DNA of 26,588 nucleotides from Streptosporangiaceae bacterium (GTDB lineage Bacteria; Actinomycetota; Actinomycetes; Streptosporangiales; Streptosporangiaceae): contig JAICWX010000094.1 of NCBI GenBank assembly GCA_025934635.1, forward strand, positions 1 through 26,588. Direction: 5' to 3'. A program made the position numbers and the translations under genes. Under the pieces are notes generated by a model that made no database searches, was not told the origin of the DNA, and worked only from the letters and a program-made list of their open reading frames with translations. This document shows positions 15,511-22,547 of the stretch, in pieces (within the stretch, counting starts at the first letter, position 1; each line of letters begins with the position of its first letter).

Positions 15511-15816
15511 GAGTCTTGGTCCTTTCGCAGGCGCCGTACCTACCCGCAGGACGCATGGTCAACCACCATGGCCGCCAAAACCGAAAACTGCCGTCAGATG
15601 ACCGGAGACGACCTGATAGCGGGTGGACGGGAATTAACCGGGCACCTGATCGGTTACGTTGGGTGGTCGTAATTGTCTTGTGTGTTCGTGTCATCTGCAC
15701 GCTCGCGGAAAACGATGTTGCGGGCGCGCCGCTTCAGGGAGCTGGGGAAGGCCGCGTCGAGAACCGGCCGGGGTCACGCATCGTGCGGACCCGCATCCAG
15801 TAATGCAAGGAGCGAT
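15511..15816. other. Divergent intergenic region, PRC-barrel gene and cold-shock gene
   Basis: 306 bp without a protein-like frame. It should contain a minus-strand promoter for 15510 and the long untranslated leader expected of a CspA-type gene on the plus strand. Bases 15650-15690 are less GC-rich (GTTACGTTGGGTGGTCGTAA and following), a possible plus-strand promoter. No defined element could be assigned. Confidence 0.45.
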
Positions 15817-16017
15817 ATGACACAGGGAACCGTCAAATGGTTCAACGCGGAGAAGGGCTACGGCTTCATCTCCCGCACCGACGGACCGGACGTGTTCGTG
15901 CACTACTCCGAGATTGACGGCAACGGCTTCCGTAGCCTCGAGGAGAACCAGCAGGTGGAGTTCGAGGTGGCGCCGGGGCCGAAGGGCCCGCAGGCCATCC
16001 AGGTCCGCGCCGCCTGA
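15817..16017 (+). CDS. CspA-family cold-shock protein
   Basis: A 66-aa single-stranded nucleic-acid-binding beta barrel. RNP1 is KGYGFI (residues 13-18) and RNP2 is VFVHYS (26-31); the start [18 protein letters not shown] is invariant for the family. The ATG at 15817 follows AAGGAG at ideal spacing. Such proteins act as RNA chaperones and are abundant in cold or rapid growth. The gene is monocistronic, with a strong hairpin 38 bases after the stop. The gene before it on the same strand is absent, so the 300-bp upstream region probably holds its promoter and leader. Confidence 0.96.
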   Translation: MTQGTVKWFNAEKGYGFISRTDGPDVFVHYSEIDGNGFRSLEENQQVEFEVAPGPKGPQAIQVRAA

Positions 16018-16054
16018 GCCGCGGCAGGCCTGGCCTGTTAAGAAAAACAGCTAG

Positions 16055-16090
16055 ACGTGGGCCCGGCGCCGCTAGGTGCCGGGCCCACGT
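16055..16090. terminator. Strong hairpin, probable bidirectional terminator
   Basis: Arms ACGTGGGCCCGGCGCC (16055-16070) and GGTGCCGGGCCCACGT (16075-16090) pair over 16 bp with one G-T pair and a GCTA loop. On the minus strand it is followed 7 bases later by a T-rich run (complement of AAGAAAAA, 16040-16047). That suits termination of the minus-strand gene 16413-16174; on the plus side it lies 38 bases after the cold-shock stop but has no T-run. Confidence 0.7.
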
Positions 16091-16173
16091 GCCAGCCCGG
16101 CCGACTACTGGATTCGTCCCGCGAGCGGGGGAACTCGCCGGGTAACTGCGCGCCGCTGCTAACGCCGCCTCCT

Positions 16174-16413
16174 TCAGGCGGCAGCCCTGAGCGCGAGCGC
16201 CGCCCGCTCGGCGTGCGGGGTGACGTACTGCTTGGGGTTGCGTTCCAGGCAGCGCTGATGGCTGAGCGCCTCGCAGGCGGGGCAGGCCACCCGGAGGGCG
16301 GGATCGGCATGCGCGAGCTGGTCGGCGCTTCCCATGTCGGCGACCACGCGGCTGATGGCGATTCCGGTTTGTGTCACACCGGACCTTCGTGACGGCGCCG
16401 GCCGGTAGGGCAT
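16174..16413 (-). CDS. Small cysteine-containing (zinc-finger-like) protein, 79 aa
   Basis: The C-terminal half reads LRVACPACEALSHQRCL and then YVTPHAERAALAL. The CPxC pair, a third Cys 11 residues later and the PHAER ending resemble small actinobacterial and phage zinc-finger proteins (CP.C....G..C......PHAER, from memory). The N-terminal 35 residues are not conserved-looking. The ATG at 16413 has only a weak purine-rich ribosome binding site; a start further in (Met27, in ADMGSADQL) is possible. It is convergent with the cold-shock gene, with a hairpin between. Likely binds zinc; role unknown. Possible origin from a mobile element is a guess. Confidence 0.6.
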   Translation of the reverse strand: MPYRPAPSRRSGVTQTGIAISRVVADMGSADQLAHADPALRVACPACEALSHQRCLERNPKQYVTPHAERAALALRAAA

Positions 16414-16462
16414 CGCGTTTCATCTCATCTCAGTCGTATCTTCCACAGTACCAGAGCGTAGC

Positions 16463-16491
16463 GAATTAATCACGTTAATGGCATAAATCAA
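16463..16491 (-). promoter_or_regulatory. Candidate promoter for the 16413 gene
   Basis: On the minus strand TTGATT (16491-16486), a 17-base spacer and TAATTC (16468-16463) match a vegetative -35/-10 pair. The initiation site would be near 16456, leaving a leader of about 43 bases. The whole segment 16440-16520 is strikingly AT-rich for this genome. Confidence 0.35.
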
Positions 16492-16532
16492 ATGTATTAG
16501 CGATAAAAGTTGAGGGTTGCCGGCCACACGCA

Positions 16533-16574
16533 CCCGCCCGTTCGGGGAAAAGATCTTTACACCGAACGGGCGGG
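16533..16574 (+). terminator. Orphan terminator-like hairpin in AT-rich island
   Basis: A perfect 13-bp inverted repeat, CCCGCCCGTTCGG (16533-16545) and CCGAACGGGCGGG (16562-16574), is followed by GGCTTTTC. The 16-base loop contains the palindrome AAAGATCTTT. The polarity fits plus-strand termination, yet no plus-strand gene ends nearby (the cold-shock stop is over 500 bases away). It may end an unannotated short RNA or attenuate the now-broken gene at 16641. Confidence 0.55.
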
Positions 16575-16640
16575 GGCTTTTCGTCTCGGCCGCGGCGGTT
16601 GCCTTTTCGGGCGCTGGTAGATTTCGCGGGGGAGCGACCG

Positions 16641-16908
16641 CTGCGGAAGCTGGGCTTCCTGACCATCGGGCTGTTCGAGGAGGCCGACCCGCGGCGGGGA
16701 CACGAGTCGACGCTGGAGATCATCGAGCTGGGCGAGCGGCTGGGGTTCGCACGCCGCCTTCCGCGAGATCGACGAGGTGGCGTTCGCTCTCCCGTTCACC
16801 TTCGACCACGAGGATTACGTCCAGATCCTCACCGATATCGCCACCAGGCTCGGCCCGGCTCTCGGCTGGCAGCCGGCCGCTGGCCCGCCGGCGGGAACTG
16901 GCACCTAG
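16641..16908 (+). pseudogene. Gutted luciferase-like flavin monooxygenase (LLM class)
   Basis: The first 35 codons read LRKLGFLTIGLFEEADPRRG then HESTLEIIELGERLGF, the N-terminus of LLM-class flavin-dependent oxidoreductases. After about 16750 the frame changes and AFREIDEVAFALPFTFDHED, YVQILTDIATRLGPALGW follows to a stop at 16906-16908, the typical C-terminus. About 230 residues of the barrel, with the flavin site, are missing, so an internal deletion joined both ends out of frame. The first codon is CTG where GGGGGAG six bases upstream would place the start, suggesting the ATG was also lost. The ATPase gene begins 32 bases later; an open frame joining both is misleading. Confidence 0.8.
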
Positions 16909-16940
16909 CCTCGCGCCCGCCGGGGGTGGAGACTGAACTG

Positions 16941-18980
16941 GTGGCGGGGACCAGCCTCGGTGACGTCATCGACCGTGCGCGGCGCAGGAGCTTCGTCGGC
17001 CGGCGATCCGAGCTGCGGGCCTTCGACAACGCGCAGGCCGCCCTCTCGCCGCGACGGGTGCTGTTCGTGTACGGCCCGGGCGGCATCGGCAAGACCACGC
17101 TGCTGCTCGAGCTGCGGGCTCGCACCGGCGCCGCCGGGCGGACCGCGGTCCTGCTGCACGGGAGCGAGATCGACCCGTCGCCGGACGGCTTCCGGCAGGC
17201 GGTCGAGGCGGCCGGCCTGGGGGCGCGCGCTGACGGCGGGGCCGTGCTGCTGGTGGACGGCTACGAGCAGCTGGGCGCGATCGACGGCTGGCTGCGCCAG
17301 GATTTCGTGCCGTCCCTGCGGGCCGAGGACGTCGTGGTGCTGGCCGGCCGCGAGCCGCCCGCCGCCGCGTGGCGCACCGACCCGGGCTGGCGGCACCTGG
17401 TGGCGGTCCATCCCCTCGGGCACCTCGACGACTTCGACAGCGCCGACCTGCTGACCCGGGCCGGCGTCGCCCGGCAGGACCGGCCGCGGCTCCTGGAACT
17501 GGGCCGCGGTCACCCGCTGGCCCTGGCGCTGCTGGCCGACGCGGCCCAGCGCGGCACCGTCCCGGACAGCCTGGCCGACGTGCCCGACCTGATCTCCGCC
17601 CTGCTCGAGTCGCTGCTGCGGGACGCGCCCTCGGAGGCCCACATGGCCGGCCTGGCCACCGCCGCGCGGGCCTGGCTGACCACCGAGGACCTGCTCCGGA
17701 AGACGGTCGGGACAGATGCGGCGCAGGTGTGGAGCTGGCTGCAGCGCCGGCCGTTCGTGGTCTGCCGCCGGGGCGGGCTGACCCCGCACGACGTCACCCG
17801 GGACGTCCTGGAGGCGGAGTTCGAGCGCCGCTCACCGGACCGCTACCGGGCGCTGCACCAGGTCATCCACGACCACGTGGTGGCCGGCATCCGCGCGACG
17901 ACCGGCCTGGACCGTCAGCTGCTCGCGCAGCAGCTGGCGTACCTGCACCGGCGCAGCCCGCTCACCGCCGCCTACTACGCGCTGCGGGCGCACGGCTCGG
18001 CCGCCGTGGTGCCGGCCCGGCCGGACGAGTACGAGCAGCTGGTCTCCATCATCGAGAGGGGAGCAGGCCCGGCCACCGCCGCGATCGCCGAGCGCTGGTT
18101 CGCGGACCAGCCCGACCGCACCAGCGTGATCCGCACCGAGGACGGCATCGCCGGATTCGCGTACCACCTGTTCTGCCCCACCGGCTCCTCGATGGAGGAC
18201 CAGGATCCGGTCGTCCGCGCGGTCCTCGACTACGTGGCCCGGACCGCGCCGGCCCGGCCGGGCGAGCGGGTGGACATCACCCGGTTCGTCGCCGGGGTAC
18301 GGGAGTTCGAGCGTGACGTGCACGCGGTGCTGGCCGGGTCGGTCTCCTCGATCATCGACTGGTGCACCGAGCCGCTGGCCTGGTCGTTCGTGACCTTCAC
18401 GGACGCCGAGTTCTGGGGCCCGTTCTTCGACTACCTGGGCTTCCGGCCGGTGCTCGAGGTCGATGAGGCGGCCAGCGGTCACCATTACACGGTCTACGGC
18501 AACGACTGGCGGCGCTTCCCGGTCGACGCCTGGCTCACCTTGATGGGCGAGCGTGAGCACAGCGGCGGGACCGGGCCGCCGCCCGAGGAGAGGCTGCGCC
18601 CGCCGCCGCTGTCCCGGGCCGCCTTCGGCGACGCCGTACGGTCGGCGCTCCAGCAGCTCAACCGGCCCGACCGGCTGGCCGGCGGTTTGCTGCTCGGCAC
18701 GGTCCTCGGCGCCGACGCGGCCGGGCTGCGCGCGACCATCGTGGCGGCGGCCGACCGGCTGGCCGGCGAGCCGAAAGGCGACCAGCTCCGGGCGGTGCTC
18801 AACCGTACGTTCGTGCGCGCCGCGCCCACCCAGGAAGCCGCCGCCGAGGTGCTCGGGCTGCCGTTCAGCACGTACCGCCGGTACCTGGCCCGGGCGATCG
18901 ACGAGCTGACCGAGGCGCTGTGGGCGGTGGAGATCGGCACCGCGGCACCGCTCGATGAGCAGCGGTTGAGCACTAGCTGA
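16941..18980 (+). CDS. STAND-like ATP-binding regulator with C-terminal HTH-like segment
   Basis: 679 aa. A P-loop NTPase domain covers about residues 15-300: entry motif SFVGRRSELRAFDNA, Walker A GPGGIGKTT (K51), Walker B AVLLVDGYEQL (D106) and ELGRGHPLALALLADAA. A middle helical part is followed (about 400-560) by a GNAT-resembling segment with GVREFERDVHAVLAGSVS, LAWSFVTFTDAEFWGPFFDY and YGNDWRRFPVDAWLTLM. The C-terminus EAAAEVLGLPFSTYRRYLAR has helix-turn-helix spacing (about 630-650). The GTG at 16941 has GGGTGGAG eight bases upstream; the GTG at 16926 is an alternative. Such proteins are switch-like regulators; no ligand is evident. The oxidoreductase gene follows 63 bases later without a terminator. 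Confidence 0.82.
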   Translation: MAGTSLGDVIDRARRRSFVGRRSELRAFDNAQAALSPRRVLFVYGPGGIGKTTLLLELRARTGAAGRTAVLLHGSEIDPSPDGFRQAVEAAGLGARADGGAVLLVDGYEQLGAIDGWLRQDFVPSLRAEDVVVLAGREPPAAAWRTDPGWRHLVAVHPLGHLDDFDSADLLTRAGVARQDRPRLLELGRGHPLALALLADAAQRGTVPDSLADVPDLISALLESLLRDAPSEAHMAGLATAARAWLTTEDLLRKTVGTDAAQVWSWLQRRPFVVCRRGGLTPHDVTRDVLEAEFERRSPDRYRALHQVIHDHVVAGIRATTGLDRQLLAQQLAYLHRRSPLTAAYYALRAHGSAAVVPARPDEYEQLVSIIERGAGPATAAIAERWFADQPDRTSVIRTEDGIAGFAYHLFCPTGSSMEDQDPVVRAVLDYVARTAPARPGERVDITRFVAGVREFERDVHAVLAGSVSSIIDWCTEPLAWSFVTFTDAEFWGPFFDYLGFRPVLEVDEAASGHHYTVYGNDWRRFPVDAWLTLMGEREHSGGTGPPPEERLRPPPLSRAAFGDAVRSALQQLNRPDRLAGGLLLGTVLGADAAGLRATIVAAADRLAGEPKGDQLRAVLNRTFVRAAPTQEAAAEVLGLPFSTYRRYLARAIDELTEALWAVEIGTAAPLDEQRLSTS

Positions 18981-19043
18981 CCTGGAGACTGAGCAGCGAT
19001 CCGGACGACCCTGCTCCTATCGATTCCTAGGTGGAGGTGCGAC

Positions 19044-20459
19044 ATGGCCCGGATACTCATACTCGGCGCCGGCCTCGGCGGCCTGAGCGCGGCGATGCTG
19101 GTGGCCCGCGAGGGCCACGAGGTCACGGTGCTCGAACGCGATCCCGCCGCGCCGCCGCGGCCGGAACACGCCGACGCGGCGTGGGACGACTGGACGCGGC
19201 GCGGCGTGAACCAGTTCCGGCTGCCGCATTTCATGATGCCCCGCTGGTGGAGCCTGCTGAAGACGGAACTGCCCGAGGTGCGGCACCCGCTGGAGGCGGC
19301 CGGCGCGCTGCCCCTGAACACGCTGGCGGACCTGCCGGCCGCGCGGCGCGGCCCGCTGGGTGACGGCGACGAGCGGTTCGACACCGTGACCGCCCGCCGG
19401 CCGGTGCTCGAAGCCGCCCTGTCCGCGGCGGCCGAGACCGCCGGGGTGACCATCCGCCGCGGTGTCACGGTGACCGGCCTGACCACCGACGGGCACGCGG
19501 GCGTGCCCCGGGTGACCGGCGTCCTCACCGAGAACGGCGCCGCGATCAGCGCGGACCTGGTGGTGGACTGCGGCGGCCGCCGGTCGGCGCTGAGCTCGTG
19601 GCTGCAGGCGGCCGGGGCGCGGCGCCCGGCGGAAGAGCGGGCCGACTGCGGCTTCGCCTACTACGCCCGGCATTTCCGCTCGCGCAGCGGGGCGCGGCCG
19701 GCGGCGCTCGGCAACCTCCTGCTGAACTACGACTCGCTGTCGGTCATCACGCTGCCCGCCGACAACGGCACCTGGAGCGTGGTCCTGACCACCAGCAGCC
19801 GGGACAAGGAGCTGCGGGCCCTGCGCGAGCCGGCCCGCTGGCACGCGGCCCTGGCCCGGTACCCGCTCGCCGCCCACTGGGCGGACGGGGAGCCGATCTC
19901 CGGCGTCGACGTGATGGCCGGCATCGAGGACCGGCACCGCCGCCTGGTGATCGACGGGCAGCCGGTCGCCACCGGCGTGGTCGCGGTCGGCGACGCGTGG
20001 GCCTGCACCAATCCGTCCCTCGGCCGGGGCGCGGCGCTCGCCCTGGTGCACGCCCGGCTGCTGCGCGACCTGCTGCGGGAGACCGATCCGGCCGACCACG
20101 ACAAGTTCGCCCGGCGCTTCGGCGAGGTGACCGCCCAGGGCGCCGAGCCGCTGTACCGGGCCACGCTGTGGTACGACCGGCACCGGCTGGCCGAGATCGA
20201 CGCGGACATCGCCGGCGCTCCGTACCGCCCGGATGATCAGCGCTGGCTGGTCGGCAAGGCGCTCTTCGCGGCCAGCCTCGACGATCCGGACGTGAACCGG
20301 GCGTACTCGGCGGTGGCGTCGTTCGTCGCCACCCCGGACGAGGTGCTGGCCCAGCCGGGGATCCTCGACCGGGTTCTCGCGCTCGGGATGGCCGCCCCGC
20401 AGTACCCGCTGCCCGGCCCGTCCCGCGGCGACCTGCTCAGCGCGCTTACGGCCCGGTAG
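19044..20459 (+). CDS. FAD-dependent oxidoreductase (monooxygenase-like)
   Basis: 471 aa. The N-terminal Rossmann motif is RILILGAGLGGLSAAML (GxGxxG at 8-13) with the acidic strand end VLERD. A substrate-side R is in TVTARRPVLEAAL, followed by DLVVDCGGRRSALSSWL. The second FAD motif is VAVGDAWACTNPSLGRGAAL (about residue 316, GD plus PSLGRG), as in geranylgeranyl-reductase/PHBH-like hydroxylases. The substrate is unknown. ATG at 19044 follows GGTGGAGG. It is downstream of the STAND-like gene with a 63-base gap and no hairpin, so they are probably cotranscribed. The 3' end overlaps the convergent GntR gene by 14 bases. Confidence 0.88.
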   Translation: MARILILGAGLGGLSAAMLVAREGHEVTVLERDPAAPPRPEHADAAWDDWTRRGVNQFRLPHFMMPRWWSLLKTELPEVRHPLEAAGALPLNTLADLPAARRGPLGDGDERFDTVTARRPVLEAALSAAAETAGVTIRRGVTVTGLTTDGHAGVPRVTGVLTENGAAISADLVVDCGGRRSALSSWLQAAGARRPAEERADCGFAYYARHFRSRSGARPAALGNLLLNYDSLSVITLPADNGTWSVVLTTSSRDKELRALREPARWHAALARYPLAAHWADGEPISGVDVMAGIEDRHRRLVIDGQPVATGVVAVGDAWACTNPSLGRGAALALVHARLLRDLLRETDPADHDKFARRFGEVTAQGAEPLYRATLWYDRHRLAEIDADIAGAPYRPDDQRWLVGKALFAASLDDPDVNRAYSAVASFVATPDEVLAQPGILDRVLALGMAAPQYPLPGPSRGDLLSALTAR

Positions 20460-20844
20460 AGCTGGCGCCGATCACCTGGGTGATGGCGTCGATGATGGCG
20501 TCGTCGGCGGCGCCGAGAAGACGCGCCTGGAGGACGTAGTCCAGGGCGTGCCCGGCGAGCCGCTGCCGCCGGTCGTCCTCGGCCAGCGCGGGAGGGGCGT
20601 CGTTCACGCGGGTGCCGCCGCCGCGGCGGGCGGCGACGAGCCCGCTGGCTTCCAGCTCGCGGTAGGTCCGGGCGACGGTGCCGACGGCGAGGCCGAGGTC
20701 GCCGGCCAGCTGCCGCAGCGGCGGCAGGCGCTGGCCGGGGGCGAGCGCTCCGGAGCTGATGAGCGAGGCGAGCTGGCGGCGGAGTTGCTCGTACGGCGGG
20801 ATGACGTCGTCGGTGACGACGGTCAGGAACGGCAGGTTGGTCAT
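20446..20844 (-). CDS. GntR-family regulator, YtrA-like
   Basis: 132 aa. The winged helix is at about residues 12-80: IPPYEQLRRQLASLISSGAL, GQRLPPLRQLAGDLGLAVGT, VARTYRELEASGLVAARRGG. There is only a short helical C-terminus (about 50 residues) and no effector-binding domain, as in YtrA-type regulators that control membrane-protein or ABC-transporter genes. The ATG at 20844 shares one base with the stop of the upstream membrane-protein gene (TGATG), so translation is coupled. A longer start at 20955 would lie inside that gene. Probable autoregulation through the paired dyads at 21634-21696 is inferred from position and dyad form. Confidence 0.9.
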   Translation of the reverse strand: MTNLPFLTVVTDDVIPPYEQLRRQLASLISSGALAPGQRLPPLRQLAGDLGLAVGTVARTYRELEASGLVAARRGGGTRVNDAPPALAEDDRRQRLAGHALDYVLQARLLGAADDAIIDAITQVIGASSTGP

Positions 20845-21623
20845 CAGGCGGCAGACACCTGGCGCTGCGGTGCGAGCACCGCTAGCCCGCTCCACACCAG
20901 GAGGCCCGTCCAGCCGGGTACCAGCGCGAGCAGCGACCAGGCCGCGGCGGTCCACCAGGCGGGTCCGCAGGAAATGCCGTGCAGGCCGCCGGCGGTAACG
21001 AGCGACAGCCCGATCAGCGGGATGGTGACCAGCACGCCGCAGGCGCCCGTGATGGTCCGGGCCGCCCGGCGGCGGAGCCGGTCATCGGCGGCCGCCAGGG
21101 TGGCCGGGTCGCCCGGTCGCGGACGGCGGACCACCTGACGCAGGGCGATGACGGCAGCCGTCAGGCCCGCCAGGACCACGACGGCCAGCGGGATGCTGTA
21201 GAACGACCCCGCCCAGGGCCCGGCGCTCTGCGTCACCGCCGCGCTGCACTGGCGGACCAGGACGCGGCCGCCGCCCAGGCTGTCATCCGTGCCCGTCGCG
21301 GTCGTGATCATCAGCAGCGCACCCATCGCCACCGCCGCCACCGCGACAGACCAGGCCAGGCCCGGGGGAAGGTAATCACTCACCCGCCGGACGGCAATGG
21401 CCGCCCGCCGGGTCCGGCCGGATGGCGCCCGGACACTCAGCTCGCCCGCCAGGACACCAGCGAGGACGAATACCCCGAAGAGCGGTGCGGCCAGCAGCAG
21501 GCCGCGGCCGAGCGCCCCGGAGAGCGCGGCCAGCCCGGCCGCTAGTACGCCAGCGGCAGTTCCGGACCAGCGCCAGATCGCCGCCTGCCTCCTGAACGCA
21601 GCTGGGACCTCTGCCTCGCTCAC
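20844..21623 (-). CDS. Multi-spanning membrane protein, partner of the GntR regulator
   Basis: 259 aa with about six hydrophobic segments: roughly residues 18-36, 41-60, 88-108, 142-165, 190-212 and 220-250 (for example GLLLAAPLFGVFVLAGVLAG and SIPLAVVVLAGLTAAVIAL). No transporter or enzyme motif was recognised. The GTG at 21623 follows an excellent AAGGAGG. It leads an operon with the YtrA-like GntR gene, an arrangement common for envelope-stress or antibiotic-responsive membrane proteins (family knowledge). The inverted-repeat array lies immediately upstream, and its proximal copy ends 10 bases before the start codon. Confidence 0.8.
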   Translation of the reverse strand: MSEAEVPAAFRRQAAIWRWSGTAAGVLAAGLAALSGALGRGLLLAAPLFGVFVLAGVLAGELSVRAPSGRTRRAAIAVRRVSDYLPPGLAWSVAVAAVAMGALLMITTATGTDDSLGGGRVLVRQCSAAVTQSAGPWAGSFYSIPLAVVVLAGLTAAVIALRQVVRRPRPGDPATLAAADDRLRRRAARTITGACGVLVTIPLIGLSLVTAGGLHGISCGPAWWTAAAWSLLALVPGWTGLLVWSGLAVLAPQRQVSAA

Positions 21624-21633
21624 CCGAGCCTCC

Positions 21634-21696
21634 TTGTATCAACCCATTGACACAAGTCTCGCGGAGACGCGGTCTTGTGTCAATCAGGTGATACAA
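21634..21696 (-). promoter_or_regulatory. Paired dyad operators, likely GntR-binding
   Basis: Two copies of TTGTRTCA-N6-TGAYACAA: TTGTATCA/TGACACAA at 21634-21655 and TTGTGTCA/TGATACAA at 21675-21696, centres 41 bp apart (about four helical turns). Together they form one large palindrome. On the minus strand TTGACA (21683-21678), 17 bases and GAGACT could be the promoter between them, so both copies bracket the start of transcription. Binding by the 20446-20844 product is inferred. Confidence 0.7.
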
Positions 21697-21718
21697 ATCG
21701 GCGGTTGGGCCGGTCAGG

Positions 21719-22099
21719 TCAGTGCGTCGCCGGCCGGTGGCCGTTCGGTCCGCCGGCGGATGTGCAGGCGAGGGCTTCTTCCAGGCTGGGGGCGTTGGGG
21801 ATGACGCGGTCGACGCCGGTGATCGTGAAGATGCGCACGGCCGCCGGGTTGGGAATGACCAGCCGCAGTTCGCCGCCGCCGGACTGGGCCCGCTGGTGCA
21901 CGGCCAGCAGGGTGTGAATCCCGGCGGAATCACAGAACCGGGTCTTGGTCATGTCGAGCACGAGCGTCCCGTGACCGTCCGCGGCTGCCTTCTCGAGGTC
22001 CGACCGCACGCCCTGAGCGTTCGTGACGTCGATCTCCTCCGGAGCCACCACGACTGGCATCCCATTGACCACCTCGTGGGTGGACTGGCCATCAAGCAT
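21719..22099 (-). CDS. STAS-domain anti-sigma factor antagonist
   Basis: 126 aa from the chosen ATG at 22099. The STAS fold is seen in VVNGMPVVVAPEEIDVTNAQ, HGTLVLDMTKTRFCDSAGIH and LRLVIPNPAAVRIFTITGVD. The Ser in CDSAGI is the conserved phosphorylation site of SpoIIAA/RsbV-type antagonists, which in the unphosphorylated form bind an anti-sigma kinase and free a sigma factor. No partner kinase or sigma gene is in the window. The start at 22099 is backed by GGAGG eight bases upstream; the longer start at 22165 has no ribosome binding site and would run close to the divergent promoter. It is divergent from the winged-helix gene at 22230. Confidence 0.87.
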   Translation of the reverse strand: MLDGQSTHEVVNGMPVVVAPEEIDVTNAQGVRSDLEKAAADGHGTLVLDMTKTRFCDSAGIHTLLAVHQRAQSGGGELRLVIPNPAAVRIFTITGVDRVIPNAPSLEEALACTSAGGPNGHRPATH

Positions 22100-22173
22100 C
22101 TGCGCCACCTCCATCCAGGCCACCGGTGCGATGTCCCTACCAGGATCGGGCGTTGCCGCAGACATGTCAATAA

Positions 22174-22197
22174 AAGCACGAGAAAAATCTCATGCTT
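22174..22197. promoter_or_regulatory. Operator-like inverted repeat
   Basis: Arms AAGCACGAGA (22174-22183) and TCTCATGCTT (22188-22197) pair with one mismatch across AAAA. The element overlaps the -35 position of the plus-strand promoter at 22216 and lies in the divergent STAS/winged-helix region, so it could control both. Binding by the 22230 product is an inference. Confidence 0.45.
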
Positions 22198-22215
22198 AAA
22201 ATCACGTCCATACCC

Positions 22216-22221
22216 TACAAT
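22216..22221 (+). promoter_or_regulatory. -10 element of a probably leaderless promoter
   Basis: TACAAT lies 8 bases before the ATG at 22230, which puts the predicted transcription start at or next to the start codon. No properly spaced ribosome binding site is present, so a leaderless mRNA is likely. The -35 region is weak (TGCTTA). Confidence 0.5.
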
Positions 22222-22229
22222 GCGGAAGT

Positions 22230-22547
22230 ATGAGTGACCGTGAACAGGGCAGCGGCAGCTGGACGCTGCTGACCGGGCACGGGCACGTGCTCGTGGAGAT
22301 CAGCCGCCACCCGGACGCCCGGATCCGGGACATCAGCGTGGCCGCCGGGCTGACCGAGCGCACCGTCCAGGCCATCGTCGCCGACCTGGAGGCGGCCGGC
22401 TACCTCACCCGCCGCCGGTCCGGGCGACGCACCCGGTACACCGTGAACCGGGACAGCCTGTTCCGGCACCCATCTCAGGAAGGGCTCCGGATCGGCCCGT
22501 TCCTCGCCCTGCTGGCCGAGGCGGGGGAGAAAGACTCCCGCAGCTGA
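22230..22547 (+). CDS. Small winged helix-turn-helix regulator
   Basis: 105 aa. The MarR/ArsR-like wing fold covers about residues 10-75: SWTLLTGHGHVLVEISRHPD, IRDISVAAGLTERTVQAIVA (recognition helix), DLEAAGYLTRRRSGRRTRYT (wing). The tail FRHPSQEGLRIGPFLALLAE is conserved-looking and may dimerise. No ligand or metal site is visible. The gene is divergent from the STAS antagonist, and this pairing suggests control of that gene or itself through the repeat at 22174-22197. The stop abuts the convergent VOC gene directly. Confidence 0.85.
   Translation: MSDREQGSGSWTLLTGHGHVLVEISRHPDARIRDISVAAGLTERTVQAIVADLEAAGYLTRRRSGRRTRYTVNRDSLFRHPSQEGLRIGPFLALLAEAGEKDSRS

Noticed and set aside
16599..18980. 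A single 793-aa protein from monooxygenase to ATPase
   Set aside because: The N-terminal part is a broken LLM monooxygenase whose own C-terminus continues in another frame; the ATPase has its own GTG start and ribosome binding site at 16941.
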